A DNA stretch of 13,050 bases from a bacterium (GTDB lineage Bacteria; Bacillota; Clostridia; Oscillospirales; CAG-272): NCBI GenBank assembly GCA_004558975.1, contig SFZB01000027.1, forward strand, positions 1 to 13,050, read 5' to 3'. A program made the translations under genes and the position numbers. The notes under the pieces are model-generated. The model was not told where the DNA came from, did no database searches, and saw only the letters and a program-made list of their open reading frames with translations. Positions 6,265 through 12,971 of the stretch are shown here, piece after piece. Position 1 is the stretch's first letter. Each line of letters begins with the position of its first letter.

Positions 6265-6462
6265 ACAAGCTTATTTCTCCGTTACTTATCTATCGTTCGA
6301 CGCAAAAAGGTCATTGATTGCCGCCATGTCGAGGCGCTATCACCGGACTGTCATTCACTCCGCCCGCGACCGCCTCCCTTTTCACCACCGCAAACGCGTT
6401 TTCCCGGGAAACGCTACCACGAACAAACGGCATCCCCGAACAAAGCGCAAGTTCGTGGCGCT

Positions 6463-6539
6463 CCAAATCCCATGAGCAGAAAAGGCGGCATGCCCATGAG
6501 GGGCATACCGCCTTTTTTGGAGCTGCTAATGGGATTCGG
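6463..6539. repeat. tRNA-Thr 3'-end unit A (arm, hairpin, arm)
   Basis: The right arm 6518-6539 is a 22-bp exact copy of 6740-6761, the CCA end, acceptor strand and part of the T arm of tRNA-Thr. The left arm 6463-6479 is an inverted copy matching 15 of 17 positions. Between them AAAAGGCGG (6480-6488) pairs with CCGCCTTTT (6508-6516), continuing inward, to make a terminator with T-tracts on both strands. No 5' part of a tRNA is present. Confidence 0.75.
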
Positions 6540-6540
6540 G

Positions 6541-6614
6541 TCTCGCCTGCGGGCTCGGTCTTCCGCGGCTCTGACAGGTCTCGCTGCGGCTCGGTCACGC
6601 TCCGGCTCTGACAG
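6541..6614. repeat. imperfect tandem repeat of about 37 bp
   Basis: 6541-6578 and 6579-6614 share TCTCGC, CTGCGG, CTCGGTC and CGGCTCTGACAG in the same order, with small indels. It lies between the two tRNA-3'-end units. Confidence 0.65.
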
Positions 6615-6686
6615 TCCACCGGACTGTCATTCACTACCGTCGCGCCGCTTCGCTACCCCCGGACTGTCATTCACTACCGCTCCCCT

Positions 6687-6701
6687 CCGAATCCCATTAG
6701 C
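6687..6701. repeat. inverted tRNA-Thr 3'-end arm of unit B
   Basis: CCGAATCCCATTAGC on the + strand is the exact reverse complement of 6747-6761 inside the tRNA gene. Together with the tRNA 3' end it encloses the tRNA terminator, as in unit A. Confidence 0.75.
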
Positions 6702-6738
6702 AAAAAACTCTCACATCCACAAGGGATGCGAGAGTTTT
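6702..6738 (-). terminator. intrinsic terminator of tRNA-Thr
   Basis: AAAACTCTC (6704-6712) pairs with GAGAGTTTT (6730-6738), and after one mismatch CATCC pairs with GGATG. Leftward the stem runs into TTTTTT (6702-6707). It starts 2 nt after the tRNA CCA end. Confidence 0.85.
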
Positions 6739-6739
6739 C

Positions 6740-6815
6740 TGGAGCTGCTAATGGGATTCGGACCCATGACCTCGTCATTACCAATGACGTGCTCTACCGA
6801 CTGAGCTATAGCAGC
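6740..6815 (-). tRNA. tRNA-Thr (anticodon GGT)
   Basis: The 76-nt minus-strand sequence folds as a full cloverleaf. The acceptor is GCTGCTA/TAGCAGC, the D stem GCTC/GAGC, the anticodon stem CGTCA/TGACG with loop TTGGTAA (anticodon GGT), and the T stem ATGGG/CCCAT with loop TCCGAAT. The discriminator is T and CCA is encoded. It reads ACC/ACU threonine codons. It has its own promoter and terminator, so it is a single-gene unit, and its 3' 22 bp occur again at 6518-6539. Confidence 0.96.
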
Positions 6816-6833
6816 GTTTCAAACGCATAGGGT

Positions 6834-6862
6834 ATTATAGCAAACCGTCCGGGGTTTGTCAA
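6834..6862 (-). promoter_or_regulatory. promoter of tRNA-Thr
   Basis: Minus strand TTGACA (6857-6862), 17-nt spacer, TATAAT (6834-6839), with an extended -10 TGC in front. This is the full sigma-A consensus, as expected for a stable RNA gene. The start would be near 6827, about 12 nt before the tRNA. Confidence 0.92.
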
Positions 6863-7027
6863 TAGCCGCGTATCAAAAAATGTCTTTTCTCCCGTGCGGA
6901 ACAAAACCACCGCGTGTTTTCGGGACGCGATATCTCCTTCACAGGCGCGGCGCGGCGCGCAAAACCGTTCTCCTCTGCCCCGCTTCCGGGCAAACGTCAG
7001 CAAACAGATCGGCGGCCGGTTTACATT

Positions 7028-7054
7028 TTAGCACTCTCGACGCTAGAGTGCTAA
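7028..7054. promoter_or_regulatory. CIRCE operator (HrcA site) upstream of clpB
   Basis: TTAGCACTC-N9-GAGTGCTAA is an exact CIRCE inverted repeat, the binding site of the heat-shock repressor HrcA. It ends 159 bp before the clpB start and no other + strand gene lies between. A -10-like TATAAA is at 7108-7113, but I find no convincing -35, so the promoter is not placed. I see no CtsR-type heptamer repeat in 6816-7213. Confidence 0.95.
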
Positions 7055-7200
7055 TGTTTACGATTCGTTCACATTTTCACCTCTAATTATTCACAGAATG
7101 CGGGTACTATAAAGGCAAATAAGAAAAAAGAAGCCAACACCGCACGGTGTCCGGGACGAAGCCCCGGGCAGCGGGCGGTCGACCGCCGGGCAACCGGCAG

Positions 7201-7208
7201 AAGGAGGT
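7201..7208 (+). promoter_or_regulatory. ribosome binding site of clpB
   Basis: AAGGAGGT, 5 nt before the ATG at 7214; it fixes the start. Just upstream the leader contains a 14-bp palindrome GGCGGTCGACCGCC (about 7175-7188). Confidence 0.85.
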
Positions 7209-7213
7209 ACCTT

Positions 7214-9802
7214 ATGAATACCCAAAGATTCACCCAAAAAAGTATGACCGCGCTCGGCGACGCGCAGAGCATCGCGACGCGAAATTCCAACCAACAGCTT
7301 GAACAGGTTCACCTGTTCCTTGCTCTGCTCTCCGACCCGGAGGGGCTCGCGACCGGCATCTTCGGCAAAATGGGGACGGACGTCGCCGCCTTGAAGCGGG
7401 TGCTCGAAGCCGCCGTCGAGCGGCTCCCGAAGGTTCGCGGCAGCGCGACCGAAGCGGGCAAGATCTACGTCTCGCAGTCACTGAACGAAGCGCTGGCGCT
7501 CGCCGAGGAAAAGGCGGACGCCATGCAGGACGACTATGTTTCCGTCGAGCATCTGCTTCTGGCTCTGACCGAAAAGGCAGATGCGACCCTCGCCCCGATT
7601 CTGAAGAACGCGGGCGTGACCGATTCCGCCCTCCTCGCCGCCGTCAAGGCGGTGCGCGGTAACAGCCGGGCGACGGGCGACAATCCGGAAGCGACCTACG
7701 ACGCGCTGAAAAAGTACGGGCAGGATCTGGTCGAAGCGGCGCGGAGCCAGAAGCTCGACCCGGTCATCGGGCGTGACGACGAGATCCGTAACGTGATCCG
7801 TATCCTCTCCCGTAAGACCAAGAACAACCCGTGTCTCATCGGTGAACCCGGTGTCGGTAAGACCGCCGTCGCCGAGGGGCTCGCACAGCGTATCGTGCGC
7901 GGCGACGTCCCGGAAAACCTCAAGGATCGCACCGTGTTCTCGCTCGATATGGGCGCGCTCATCGCGGGCGCAAAATACCGCGGTGAGTTTGAGGAACGTC
8001 TGAAAGCGGTTCTGAACGAAGTCAAGTCCTCCGAGGGGAAGATTATCCTCTTTATCGATGAATTGCACACCATCGTCGGCGCGGGCAAGACCGAGGGCGC
8101 TATGGACGCCGGCAACCTGCTGAAGCCGATGCTCGCCCGCGGTGAGCTCCACTGTATCGGCGCGACAACGCTGGACGAATACCGTAAGTATATCGAGAAG
8201 GACCCGGCGCTTGAACGTCGTTTCCAGCCTGTGCTGATTGACGAGCCGTCCGTCGAGGACACCATCGCCATTCTGCGTGGGCTCAAGGAGCGGTATGAAG
8301 TCTACCACGGCGTGAAGATTCACGACTCCGCCCTGATCGCCGCCGCGACCCTGTCGCATCGGTATATCACCGACCGGTTCCTGCCGGATAAGGCAATCGA
8401 CCTGGTCGACGAAGCGTGCGCGCTCATCAAGACCGAAATGAACTCCATGCCGACCGAGATGGACGAGATCTCGCGCCGTATCATGCAGCATGAGATCGAG
8501 GAAGCCGCTCTCTCGAAAGAGACGGATAAACTCTCCGAAGAGCATCTTGCCGAGATCCGCCGCGAACTCGCGGAGGACAGAGAGACTTTCGCCGCCATGA
8601 AGACCCGGTGGGAAGCGGAGAAGGAATCCATCGGCAGAGCGCAGAAGATCCGTGAGGAGATCGAAGCCACGAACGCCGCCATCGAGCAGGCGCAGAACGC
8701 CTACGACCTCAACCGCGCGGCGGAACTGAAGTACGGGAAACTCCCCGCACTGCAGAAACAACTCGCCGAAGCGGAAGCCAAAGAAAACACCAGTACAACC
8801 CTGCTCCGTAACGCCGTCACCGAAGAGGAGATTGCGCGGATCGTCGCCCGCTGGACGGGGATCCCGGTCTCGAAACTGATGACCGGCGAACGCGAGAAGA
8901 TCCTGCACATGGAGGAGATTCTCCACAAACGTGTCATCGGGCAGGACGAGGCGGTCAGCCGCGTCGCGGACGCGATTCTGCGCTCGCGTGCGGGGATTCA
9001 GGACCCGAACCGTCCGCTCGGTTCCTTCCTGTTCCTGGGGCCGACCGGTGTCGGTAAGACCGAGCTGGCAAAGACCCTGTGCGAGACCCTGTTCGATGAC
9101 GAGAAGAACCTCATCCGTATCGATATGTCGGAGTATATGGAGAAGCACTCCGTGTCGCGTCTGATCGGCGCGCCTCCCGGATACGTCGGCTACGACGAGG
9201 GCGGGCAGCTGACCGAAGCGGTTCGCCATCACCCCTACTCCGTCGTGCTGTTCGACGAGGTGGAGAAGGCGCACCCCGACGTCTGGAACCTGCTCCTGCA
9301 GGTACTCGATGACGGTCGTATCACCGACAGTCAGGGGCGCACGGTCGACTTCAAGAACACCATTCTGATCCTGACCTCCAACCTCGGCTCCGAGGCGATC
9401 CTCGAGGGCATCGACGCGAACGGCAACATTTCCGATGAAGCCCGGAGTACCGTCACGGCGCTCCTGCGTCGGAGCTTCCGCCCCGAGTTCCTGAACCGTC
9501 TCGACGAGATCGTGTTCTTCCGTCCGCTGACGCGTGAGAACATCTCGAAGATCGTCGATCTGCTCCTTGCAGGGCTCAACAAACGGCTCGCCGACAAGCA
9601 CCTGACCATGACCGTGACCGACAGCGCGAAGGCGCACATCATCGAGTCCGGCTACGATCCCGTCTACGGCGCGCGTCCGCTCCGTCGGTATCTGCAGAGT
9701 CACGTGGAGACGCTGGTCGCCCGTAAGATCGTCGAGGACGATCCCGCACCGGAGACCAACTTCACGCTCGACTTCGACGGTAACGACCTGGTTCTCCGCT
9801 GA
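7214..9802 (+). CDS. clpB: ATP-dependent chaperone (disaggregase) ClpB
   Basis: ClpB is a cytoplasmic hexameric AAA+ unfoldase that works with DnaK to rescue aggregated proteins. The 862 residues match the family length. An N-terminal Clp-N double repeat (about 1-145) is followed by NBD1 with Walker A GEPGVGKT (210-217) and Walker B ILFIDE (278-283). A charged coiled-coil M domain (about 405-525) marks ClpB and separates it from ClpA and ClpC-like partners of ClpP. NBD2 has Walker A GPTGVGKT (609-616) and Walker B VVLFDE (677-682), then the D2-small domain. No IGF/IGL-type ClpP loop was noticed. Start and SD are clear. The CIRCE element upstream points to HrcA-controlled heat induction. Codon use is strongly biased (many CGT, GGT), typical of a highly expressed gene. 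Confidence 0.97.
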   Translation: MNTQRFTQKSMTALGDAQSIATRNSNQQLEQVHLFLALLSDPEGLATGIFGKMGTDVAALKRVLEAAVERLPKVRGSATEAGKIYVSQSLNEALALAEEKADAMQDDYVSVEHLLLALTEKADATLAPILKNAGVTDSALLAAVKAVRGNSRATGDNPEATYDALKKYGQDLVEAARSQKLDPVIGRDDEIRNVIRILSRKTKNNPCLIGEPGVGKTAVAEGLAQRIVRGDVPENLKDRTVFSLDMGALIAGAKYRGEFEERLKAVLNEVKSSEGKIILFIDELHTIVGAGKTEGAMDAGNLLKPMLARGELHCIGATTLDEYRKYIEKDPALERRFQPVLIDEPSVEDTIAILRGLKERYEVYHGVKIHDSALIAAATLSHRYITDRFLPDKAIDLVDEACALIKTEMNSMPTEMDEISRRIMQHEIEEAALSKETDKLSEEHLAEIRRELAEDRETFAAMKTRWEAEKESIGRAQKIREEIEATNAAIEQAQNAYDLNRAAELKYGKLPALQKQLAEAEAKENTSTTLLRNAVTEEEIARIVARWTGIPVSKLMTGEREKILHMEEILHKRVIGQDEAVSRVADAILRSRAGIQDPNRPLGSFLFLGPTGVGKTELAKTLCETLFDDEKNLIRIDMSEYMEKHSVSRLIGAPPGYVGYDEGGQLTEAVRHHPYSVVLFDEVEKAHPDVWNLLLQVLDDGRITDSQGRTVDFKNTILILTSNLGSEAILEGIDANGNISDEARSTVTALLRRSFRPEFLNRLDEIVFFRPLTRENISKIVDLLLAGLNKRLADKHLTMTVTDSAKAHIIESGYDPVYGARPLRRYLQSHVETLVARKIVEDDPAPETNFTLDFDGNDLVLR

Positions 9803-9998
9803 CGTCCCGGTGACTTACCGCGGAATCGAACGGCCGCGCGTGCCACGGGGTTCCGGCGTGCGCACAGGGTGTCACCGCCCCAAGGCTGCTTGATCCCCCG
9901 TCGGAGCCCTCGAATGTGAGATTACCGGATCGCGGGAAGCACCGTGTTTCCCGCGCCGAGACACCGCACCGGTATGGACAAGTAGCAAATAATTCTTT
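9803..9998 (+). other. clpB 3' untranslated segment
   Basis: About 195 bp separate the clpB stop from its terminator, with no credible reading frame. It contains a perfect 8-bp hairpin CGCGGGAA (9931-9938) / TTCCCGCG (9948-9955). I do not recognise a known RNA family in it. Confidence 0.5.
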
Positions 9999-10027
9999 AC
10001 ACCCCCGCGCTGCGGGGGTGTTTTTTT
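9999..10027 (+). terminator. intrinsic terminator of clpB
   Basis: ACACCCCCGC (9999-10008) and GCGGGGGTGT (10012-10021) form a 10-bp stem with a 3-nt loop and a run of seven T. Confidence 0.93.
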
Positions 10028-10349
10028 ATTCTTCGCGCCGCTGAGGGTACGCCCGGGAGGGTGCCTTGTGAGATCATGTCGACGGGCGCGCCTAGGGGTG
10101 CGCCGCGGAGATTGCCGCTCCTGTCGCGCCGCCTGGGCGCCTCCTTCTTTTCTTCCGTTTCTCCCCGTGGTTGTCCGCGTGCTTTGCCGTTTTCCGCCGT
10201 CGTCCCCTTGCCGATCCTGACCGCTTTCGTTTTCCCTTTCTTCCCCCGTTTTTTTCTTTCCGCTTTTCTCCCCGCTTTCCCGCTTTCCCGCTTTCCCGCT
10301 TTCCCGCTTTCCCGCTTTCCCGCTTCAAATCCGTTCCGTTTTTGCCGGC
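10028..10349. other. convergent intergenic segment, polypyrimidine-rich
   Basis: This lies between two convergent terminators and holds no gene I can support. From about 10136 to 10340 the + strand is strongly pyrimidine-rich (many TTTTCC and CTTTCC runs), including an 8-bp microsatellite. A minus-strand frame over it is Lys/Arg/Gly low complexity and runs through the clpB terminator, so it is not called. Confidence 0.65.
10271..10325. repeat. 8-bp microsatellite CCCGCTTT, nearly 7 copies
   Basis: CCCGCTTT starts at 10271, 10279, 10287, 10295, 10303 and 10311 without a mismatch, and a partial seventh copy CCCGCTT ends at 10325. A unit of 8 is not a multiple of three, so copy-number change would shift any frame that crosses it. 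Confidence 0.95.
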
Positions 10350-10389
10350 AAAAACAACGGGGCGGAGCCGTATTTTCGGCTCCGCCCCG
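10350..10389 (-). terminator. intrinsic terminator of the DUF308 gene
   Basis: CGGGGCGGAGCCG (10358-10370) and CGGCTCCGCCCCG (10377-10389) form a perfect 13-bp stem with a 6-nt loop; leftward it is followed by TTGTTTTT. The T-tract is part of an 18-bp perfect palindrome GTTTTTGCCGGCAAAAAC (10338-10355). It lies about 100 bp past the stop codon. Confidence 0.88.
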
Positions 10390-10486
10390 CGGAAATGATG
10401 TCATTTTTCTCTTTTGTTGTTCCCCTCTTCACCCGACGCGCGCAAAATCGCCGTCGGCAGGGCGGAGGGTGACGGACTCACGACTT

Positions 10487-11443
10487 TTACCGCGCGTCGG
10501 GATCGTCCTTTGATTTCGCGGGCGCTCCGTCGTGGGTGCCGCTCTCGGCGGCGGCAAACACAGGCTCCTCCGCAAGCGGCGCCTCATCCGGGGCAGGCTC
10601 GTCACTCTCGGGTTCTGCGACGATCGTCTCATACGGTTCCGGCTGTTCCTCTGCCACCGCATCGGGCGTCCCGGCGGTCATGTCGATCGTCTCCGGTGCG
10701 GCGGTAATGGCAGCCTGTTTTTTCTGCCGCTTCGCCGCGCGTTTCTCCGCACGCGTCATGGATTTGCCGCCGGCGGGCGTTTCCGTATGCGAGTCCTGCG
10801 TGTCGGCGGGAGCCGATACACCGTCGTCGATCACGGTCACGAGTTCGCCCTTCGCGCGCAGATCCTCCCGCAGGGTCTCACGGGTCTTATGTTCGACAAA
10901 ATACAGATAACCGATGGAGAGCAGATTCTGAATGCCGTCGATCATCAGGGCGATACCGATGATCTTCGACACCTTGGCGAGTTCCTCGGCAAAGTCGAAC
11001 CGAACGCGTACAAGCACGGTGCCGAACGAGATGGAGGCGGCGGCGAGCACCAGCATAATCCACCAGACGGCGGAGCGGTACCGCTTCGAAAGAATGGCGG
11101 TCTGCAACTTGAAGGAGCCGTCGATCATGAGGTAAATCCCCGCGACGAACGTCAGGTACGAAAAAGCGCCCTGCGGCGAGAAGATCATGAATCCGCCGCA
11201 GATGGCGGCGACCCCGCCGAGAACCATCTTCGCCCAGAAGCGGAAGCCCCGTTCCTCATTCGCAAGCGTCAGCGCGATGAACGCCACGGCAAAGACGATC
11301 GCCGTCACGCCGATACCGATCCGCACGCCCTTCAGTGCGTCCTCCGGGAACGAGAGAAAGCAAAGCCCGGCGGCAGTGAACAGAATGGCAAAGAGGAGAT
11401 ACCCCCACTTGAAGTTTTTGATTTTTTGCCAGAGCTTCTTCAT
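10487..11443 (-). CDS. DUF308 (HdeD-like) membrane protein with charged C-terminal tail
   Basis: A 318-residue protein with six predicted membrane helices at about 13-31, 40-60, 70-88, 92-110, 125-145 and 158-180. The helix pairs repeat a short motif: AGIYLMIDG (101-109) and IGIALMIDG (162-170), which is the DUF308 signature also seen in HdeD proteins. The molecular role of most members is unknown. From about 185 the chain is soluble: a strongly basic stretch TRAEKRAAKRQKKQ (230-243), then about 75 residues rich in Glu, Asp, Pro and Ala and ending DDPDAR. The tail is probably cytoplasmic and disordered. SD AAGGAAG lies 8 nt before the ATG. The downstream terminator is at 10350-10389; no clear promoter was found in the 191 bp separating it from the phosphatase gene, so the two may be co-transcribed. 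Confidence 0.85.
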   Translation of the reverse strand: MKKLWQKIKNFKWGYLLFAILFTAAGLCFLSFPEDALKGVRIGIGVTAIVFAVAFIALTLANEERGFRFWAKMVLGGVAAICGGFMIFSPQGAFSYLTFVAGIYLMIDGSFKLQTAILSKRYRSAVWWIMLVLAAASISFGTVLVRVRFDFAEELAKVSKIIGIALMIDGIQNLLSIGYLYFVEHKTRETLREDLRAKGELVTVIDDGVSAPADTQDSHTETPAGGKSMTRAEKRAAKRQKKQAAITAAPETIDMTAGTPDAVAEEQPEPYETIVAEPESDEPAPDEAPLAEEPVFAAAESGTHDGAPAKSKDDPDAR

Positions 11444-11634
11444 AAAACAAACTTCCTTTCAAAAAATTGCGGCGCTGCCGATCGGCATACGCGTTGCACG
11501 GCACCGAAGCTTGCGGTACCGCGGCGCTCCGCACACGATGCATGAAAACACACGACGAAAACGGAAAGCACATACAGACAGCGCACGAAAAACAGGGGAT
11601 TCAGGCAAATGAAGTAGCGACCGCGCCGGCAGAT

Positions 11635-12273
11635 TCAGGCACGCGGCGGCGGCACGATACGGAGATCCCCGAGATAGCCGTCGTTCCCGTATTCGGCAAG
11701 GTGAAACCGCTCGCCGTCATACTCAAAGACAGAGACGGACGCGTTCGAGGCAAGACGCAGCCGCTGTACTTCCGCCGGGGCAAGCCCGAGGACGCGCGCG
11801 GTAAACATACAGATCACAGCGGCGTGAGAAGCGACAAGGACGCGCCTGTCCGGATTTTCGTCGGCAATGCGCGAAACCGTTTCAAACAGTCGGTCGGCGG
11901 CGTGCTGGGTGGACTCGCCGCCGGGCGGCGTCGAGCGCCCGAGATCGACGCGGAAAATGCGGTACTCCTCCGCCCATTTCTCTTTGATGAGGGTAAAAGG
12001 CAGTCCCTCCCACTCGCCGGCATTGATCTCGCGCAGTCCGCGCTCCGGGATTACCTCGAGTGAGAGCCGCCGCGCGAGCGGCTCGACCGTCTGCATGGCG
12101 CGCACGAGGTCGGAGGAATAGACGCGCGTGATGCCGAACTGTAAAAGGTACTCGGCGGCGCGTTCCGCTTGTCGGTGCCCAAGCTCGGTGAGTGGCAAGT
12201 CTGTATGACCCAGGAGCCGTCGCTCGAGGTTTCCCATACTTTGACCATGCCGAATCATATAAATGGTAGTCAT
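11635..12273 (-). CDS. histidine phosphatase family protein (phosphoglycerate-mutase-like)
   Basis: A 212-residue cytoplasmic protein of the histidine phosphatase superfamily branch 1. The nucleophile is in IRHGQSMGN (His9), the phosphate-pocket Arg in SSDLVRA (Arg58), the proton donor Glu in REINAGEWEG (Glu82), and the second His in ASHAAVI (His150). Length and motifs fit small phosphatases such as CobC-type or broad-specificity enzymes better than true phosphoglycerate mutase, which is longer; the substrate cannot be named. The ATG at 12273 is the only sensible start, since upstream in-frame codons lead to TAG; the SD is weak (AGAGGA, about 12 nt away). A weak hairpin CGTGCG/CGCACG lies upstream at about 12306-12321. 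No clear terminator follows it; the gap to the DUF308 gene shows nothing apart from a repeated GATTCAGGCA. Confidence 0.88.
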   Translation of the reverse strand: MTTIYMIRHGQSMGNLERRLLGHTDLPLTELGHRQAERAAEYLLQFGITRVYSSDLVRAMQTVEPLARRLSLEVIPERGLREINAGEWEGLPFTLIKEKWAEEYRIFRVDLGRSTPPGGESTQHAADRLFETVSRIADENPDRRVLVASHAAVICMFTARVLGLAPAEVQRLRLASNASVSVFEYDGERFHLAEYGNDGYLGDLRIVPPPRA

Positions 12274-12409
12274 GTCAATTTTTGCAATCCTCTAGATGAA
12301 ATAACGTGCGTCATCGCACGGCAGGAACCGCAATCAAAAAGAGAAGGGAAAGCAGCGCATGCCGATGCCGACGGTCGTGAAAGGGGCACCCGTTGCTTCA
12401 CGCATCCCT

Positions 12410-12721
12410 CCCCACGAGAACCGGGCAAAGCTGCTCCCGCGCGTCGTCCCTGATGAGGATCCGGCAGAGTTGCTCCGCCGCGTAGCCCCCGACGAGAATC
12501 AGGCAGAGTCGCTCCGCCGCATAGCCCCCGACGAGAATCAGGCAGAGTCGCTCCGCCGCGTAGCCCCCGACGAGAATCAGGCAGAGTTGCTCCGCCGCGT
12601 CGTCCCTGATGAGAATCAGGCAAAGTCACTCTGCACGTCGCTCCTGATGAGCATCGCGGCAGCGTCACACCACAAGTCACTCCCGATAAGAATCGCAGCA
12701 GCGTCGACCCGATGCAGCGCG
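12410..12721. repeat. 39-bp tandem repeat array (minisatellite)
   Basis: Units of exactly 39 bp start at 12410, 12449, 12488, 12527, 12566 and 12605, with decayed units at 12644 and 12683. Units 3 and 4 differ by one base; units at both ends diverge more, the usual gradient of an array that grows from the middle. The unit core is GACGAGAATCAGGCAGAG. Both strands stay open through it because 39 is divisible by three: + gives a 13-residue PDENQAESLRRVA-type repeat, minus gives LPDSRRGLRGGAT. Neither frame looks like a protein outside the array, so it is annotated as repeat only. Confidence 0.93.
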
Positions 12722-12942
12722 CGATACGAGAATCGGGTACCCCCCGACCCATACGCAAAACCATACCGCCAAGCGGGCTTACAGGCAAGAACGATACACC
12801 GAAACAATACCTACGGATTTTCCGCGCAAATGTCATCGCCGTGGGCAGACAACCAATCTCCCTCGGGGAAAAATGCGCTCGAAAAGCAGACCGCTGAAAG
12901 CAAACGGCTAAGATCGCGAAAAAAACAGAGGTTTCTATTTTT

Positions 12943-12971
12943 ATTTTACCACACCAAAGCCGGAAAAGCAA
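12943..12971 (-). promoter_or_regulatory. promoter-like element reading into the repeat array
   Basis: Minus strand TTGCTT (12966-12971), 17-nt spacer, TAAAAT (12943-12948) in the most AT-rich part of this end of the window. A related copy, TTGCTT-17-TGTAAA, lies 59 bp upstream (13002-13030). Transcripts would cross the minisatellite toward the phosphatase gene. Between 12722 and 12942 I see no gene. Confidence 0.4.

Larger units (their letters stand above)
6343..6679. repeat. three dispersed copies of CCGGACTGTCATTCACT
   Basis: Exact copies at 6343-6359, 6619-6635 and 6659-6675. Copies 1 and 2 share two further bases on the left; copies 2 and 3 share ACCG on the right. Copy 2 forms a 9-bp hairpin TGACAGTCC/GGACTGTCA with the sequence just before it (6608-6628). 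Confidence 0.8.
6026..6739. other. gene-free repeat island beside tRNA-Thr
   Basis: I see no credible gene here. Open frames that cross it run through several hairpins and repeats. Contents include GGGCGACC hairpins (6180-6198 and 6242-6264), an 8-bp inverted repeat CCACGAAC/GTTCGTGG (6417-6424 and 6451-6458), three copies of CCGGACTGTCATTCACT, a tandem repeat of about 37 bp, and two tRNA-3'-end units, each described separately. Confidence 0.75.

Noticed and set aside
6518..6539. second tRNA-Thr gene
   Set aside because: Only the 3' 22 bp match; no D arm or anticodon arm precedes it on the minus strand.
6223..6804. 193-residue + strand frame across the repeat island
   Set aside because: It translates repeats, terminator hairpins and the tRNA antisense strand; the repeated ELLMGFG peptide is just the tRNA 3' end read in frame.
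7478..9703. 741-residue minus-strand frame opposite clpB
   Set aside because: Shadow of clpB, which is certain from both AAA+ modules, its SD and the CIRCE site.
9997..10404. 135-residue Lys/Arg-rich minus-strand frame over the 8-bp microsatellite
   Set aside because: Low complexity produced by the polypurine strand; it runs through the clpB terminator and the strong 13-bp hairpin.
12410..12721. CRISPR array
   Set aside because: The 39-bp units are contiguous with no spacers and they diverge gradually toward the ends.
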